Shown here: positions 6,941 to 8,405 of the stretch, one piece after another
How positions within the stretch are numbered: position 1 is the first letter of the stretch
Layout: every line of letters starts with the position of its first letter
Assembly (NCBI GenBank): GCA_028293265.1
Contig: JAQGPB010000115.1
Span: 1-8,405 of the forward strand
From: Pedosphaera sp.
Lineage (GTDB): Bacteria; Verrucomicrobiota; Verrucomicrobiae; Limisphaerales; Pedosphaeraceae
Reading direction: 5' to 3'
Length of the DNA stretch: 8,405 nt
Position numbers and translations under genes: made by a program
The notes under the pieces: model-generated
The model's input: only the letters and a program-made list of their open reading frames with translations
Told to the model about the DNA's origin: nothing
Database searches by the model: none

Positions 6941-6960
6941 GTGAGCCGATTGGGGCTCAC
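6941..6960 (-). terminator. Hairpin spanning the stop codon of the glycosyltransferase
   Basis: GTGAGCC (6941-6947) pairs perfectly with GGCTCAC (6954-6960) around a six-base loop. The dyad includes the TGA stop (6957-6959) of the minus-strand glycosyltransferase, so the hairpin forms at the very end of its message. Downstream on the minus strand comes AAGCGGAATTTT rather than a direct U-run, so it is at best a weak terminator; it may instead protect the 3' end or lower readthrough into the pseudopilin gene. Confidence 0.4.
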
Positions 6961-8003
6961 TTCGCCTTCTTCATCCGCCCCAGGACGAACTGCCTCAACT
7001 CCGCCTGTTTTTGCTGCAGGAAGATAAAAAATTTTCCAAGGTGATAATAGAGTCGCAACCTCCGGATATAGGGAATCCGGAACAATTCCTTCAAGATCGC
7101 ATCCAGATTGTGGTCTGTGATGTTGAGCTGCTTGAAGTATTGCCGCAGAAAGAGCGAATGCAGTATCACCCAATTGCCCACAAATTTCTCCACCTTCGGT
7201 TTTAACTCCGGCCAATCCGGGCGTTTTCCAAAACGTTTCTCGATGTAATCGTTGAAGCCTACCGCCGCCGTCTTGAGTTGATCGCATTCCTTGCGGCCGA
7301 AATTGAAATCATGGACCGTCTGGCAACCAAGCGCGCGGTTGATGATGACGCACCCTTCATCCGAACAAACGCTCACGATGTAGGCAAAATCGCCGAGGTA
7401 CGGCGAACCATAATTAGGCAACCCGCCCACTTCCTGCGCGATCTCCCTTTTGACCATGCCCACCGACCACAAGGTGTACATGTCCAATTCGCCGTTGAAA
7501 AAAGCGTGCGGAAATTGCTCGCGGGTATAGGTGCGCACCGTATCCAGCCGCAGCGGCGCAAGGCATGAATTGGTACCCACCTTATGCAGCACCAGCTTCG
7601 CGATGACCGGGTTCATTTGTAGCACATCGCACCCTCCAAAATAAGCGCCATAGCCCGGATGCTTCCCGGAAATGTCCTTCAACGTTTCAAGCATGTCGGG
7701 ATAAATCGGGTCGTCGTCTGTGATCATCACCACGAATTCCCCCTGTGCCTTCGCCAGACTGCGGTTGAAGCTGGCATTCATCCCCAGATCCTGTTCGTTG
7801 ACGTAATGCCGGAACCGGCTGTCGTTGAGACTCGCCACCACCGGTCCGCCGCTGCCCGCAGTATCATTGTCGGAAACAATCACTTCAAAATCAGCAATGC
7901 TCTGCCGCTGGATTGAACGCAGCGTCTTGATCAAAAAATCTGGCCGCCGCCGCGTGGTCATGCAGAAGCTGACCCAAGGTGTGCTGGTGGTTTCCGTTTT
8001 CAA
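6957..8003 (-). CDS. Family 2 glycosyltransferase
   Basis: 348-aa GT-A-fold enzyme. The N-terminal half shows the GT2 pattern: PWVSFCMTTRRRP (9-21, first strand), FEVIVSDNDTAG (39-50, nucleotide binding), DLGMNASFNRSLAKAQGEFVVMITDDDP with Asp96-Asp97-Asp98 as the DXD metal site, and later GSPYLGDFAYI, whose Asp sits where the catalytic base is expected. The C-terminal third is helical and rich in Lys, Arg, Phe and Leu (RIPYIRRLRLYYHLGKFFIFLQQKQAEL), suiting a peripheral membrane or acceptor-binding role. The start is a TTG at 8003 that overlaps the TGA of the upstream CmcI-like gene in the shared bases TTGA, which implies translational coupling. The next Met in frame (residue 15) would remove the first beta strand, so TTG is the better choice. 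Donor and acceptor sugars are unknown. It is only distantly similar to the other glycosyltransferase here, so they probably add different residues. Confidence 0.9.
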   Translation of the reverse strand: MKTETTSTPWVSFCMTTRRRPDFLIKTLRSIQRQSIADFEVIVSDNDTAGSGGPVVASLNDSRFRHYVNEQDLGMNASFNRSLAKAQGEFVVMITDDDPIYPDMLETLKDISGKHPGYGAYFGGCDVLQMNPVIAKLVLHKVGTNSCLAPLRLDTVRTYTREQFPHAFFNGELDMYTLWSVGMVKREIAQEVGGLPNYGSPYLGDFAYIVSVCSDEGCVIINRALGCQTVHDFNFGRKECDQLKTAAVGFNDYIEKRFGKRPDWPELKPKVEKFVGNWVILHSLFLRQYFKQLNITDHNLDAILKELFRIPYIRRLRLYYHLGKFFIFLQQKQAELRQFVLGRMKKAK

Positions 8004-8405
8004 CTGTTGCGCCGCAGGAATGCGCTCGGCCAGTGCGTGATGTTTTTGCTCAGCCCGCTTTCATTGAAGCCCCACGCGGGTTGTTCCAAAGTGAATTCCA
8101 GATGCTTGCGCGCAAAATCCTCCGCCGCCGCGGCGGGATTATCATCACGCCAGGCGGGCTTGCCAGCAGGAACGTCACCAAAAAATTTCATGCTTCCATC
8201 CGTCGCCACGATGTAAGAACCGGGCGTGACCAAATCATGGTAGGCGGCCAACTCCTCGGCGACGTGTCCCTTCGTGTGGTTCGAGTCCAAGATGACCAGC
8301 ACTTTTTGGCCGGCCTTTACTTGGGCCTTGACGCTTGCGACCGTTTCCGGCGCAATCGAACTCCCTTCGATCAATTTGATCAAAGGCGCCAGTTCATGGC
8401 TCTCG
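8000..8405 (-). CDS. CmcI-like protein (cephalosporin hydroxylase family), C-terminal part (runs off right edge)
   Basis: The frame is open from the right edge to the TGA at 8002-8000, about 134 residues. It reads HELAPLIKLIEGSS, then KVLVILDSNHTKGHVAEELAAYHDLVTPGSYIVATDG, then WRDDNPAAAAEDF and QPAWGFNESGLSKNITHWPSAFLRR. The LDSNHT...HV..EL..Y..LV.PGSY.V.TDG core and the NE(S)xLxKNxTxWPxAxLKR-like ending are diagnostic of the CmcI family. Despite the name taken from cephamycin biosynthesis, these proteins have a SAM-methyltransferase fold, and relatives such as rhamnosyl O-methyltransferases methylate sugars. Given the coupled glycosyltransferase, O-methylation of a glycan is a more likely role than antibiotic modification, but this is inference. 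The SAM-binding N-terminal part lies outside the window. The TTG at 8383 is not taken as the start because the conserved sequence continues upstream to the edge. Confidence 0.88.
   Translation of the reverse strand, partial: ESHELAPLIKLIEGSSIAPETVASVKAQVKAGQKVLVILDSNHTKGHVAEELAAYHDLVTPGSYIVATDGSMKFFGDVPAGKPAWRDDNPAAAAEDFARKHLEFTLEQPAWGFNESGLSKNITHWPSAFLRRNS

Noticed and set aside
8000..8405. Antibiotic (cephamycin) biosynthesis from the cephalosporin-hydroxylase-like gene
   Set aside because: The family name is historical; no beta-lactam biosynthesis genes are present, and the coupled glycosyltransferase points to sugar modification.

Overview
The window looks like a piece of a Verrucomicrobiota chromosome, probably a Limisphaerales/Pedosphaera-like lineage. 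This placement rests on three things. Two stand-alone pseudopilin-like genes carry the [18 protein letters not shown] signature and end in an H-Xn-D-(G/W)-H-V-E element typical of the PVC superphylum. The sigma-factor fragment at the left edge has the 'FSTTHWSVVL...ALEKLCRHYWYPIYAFVRRRG' N-terminus common in Verrucomicrobiota and Planctomycetes. The DNA is moderately GC-rich, with clear Shine-Dalgarno sites at only some genes. No database search was possible, so the placement is inference.

Layout, left to right. (1) A partial ECF-type sigma factor on the minus strand runs off the left edge. (2) A GC-rich divergent intergenic region follows, with several short hairpins. (3) A plus-strand pair holds a class I SAM methyltransferase and, 34 bp later, a pseudopilin-like protein with a good ribosome binding site. 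(4) A 133-bp convergent gap contains a long inverted repeat. (5) A large minus-strand polytopic membrane protein of 934 aa has a YfhO-like C-terminus. (6) A 142-bp divergent region carries a near-perfect palindrome overlapping a candidate promoter. (7) A plus-strand family 2 glycosyltransferase converges on (8) a second, minus-strand pseudopilin-like protein. (9) Upstream of that on the minus strand, a second family 2 glycosyltransferase overlaps by 4 bp the end of (10) a CmcI-like (cephalosporin hydroxylase/O-methyltransferase family) gene that runs off the right edge.

Taken together, this is most simply a surface-glycan region. Two glycosyltransferases, two SAM-dependent-methyltransferase-fold enzymes that could decorate sugars, and a YfhO-like membrane protein that could move a sugar across the membrane lie close together, with single pseudopilins between them. 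No polymerase, flippase, pilus ATPase or secretin is visible, so the pathway cannot be completed from this window. I see no mobile element, CRISPR array, tRNA or rRNA. I found no clearly undescribed system. The most interesting points are the pseudopilins embedded among glycan genes, the divergent YfhO/glycosyltransferase pair with an operator-like palindrome, and a substituted H-X9-DG motif.
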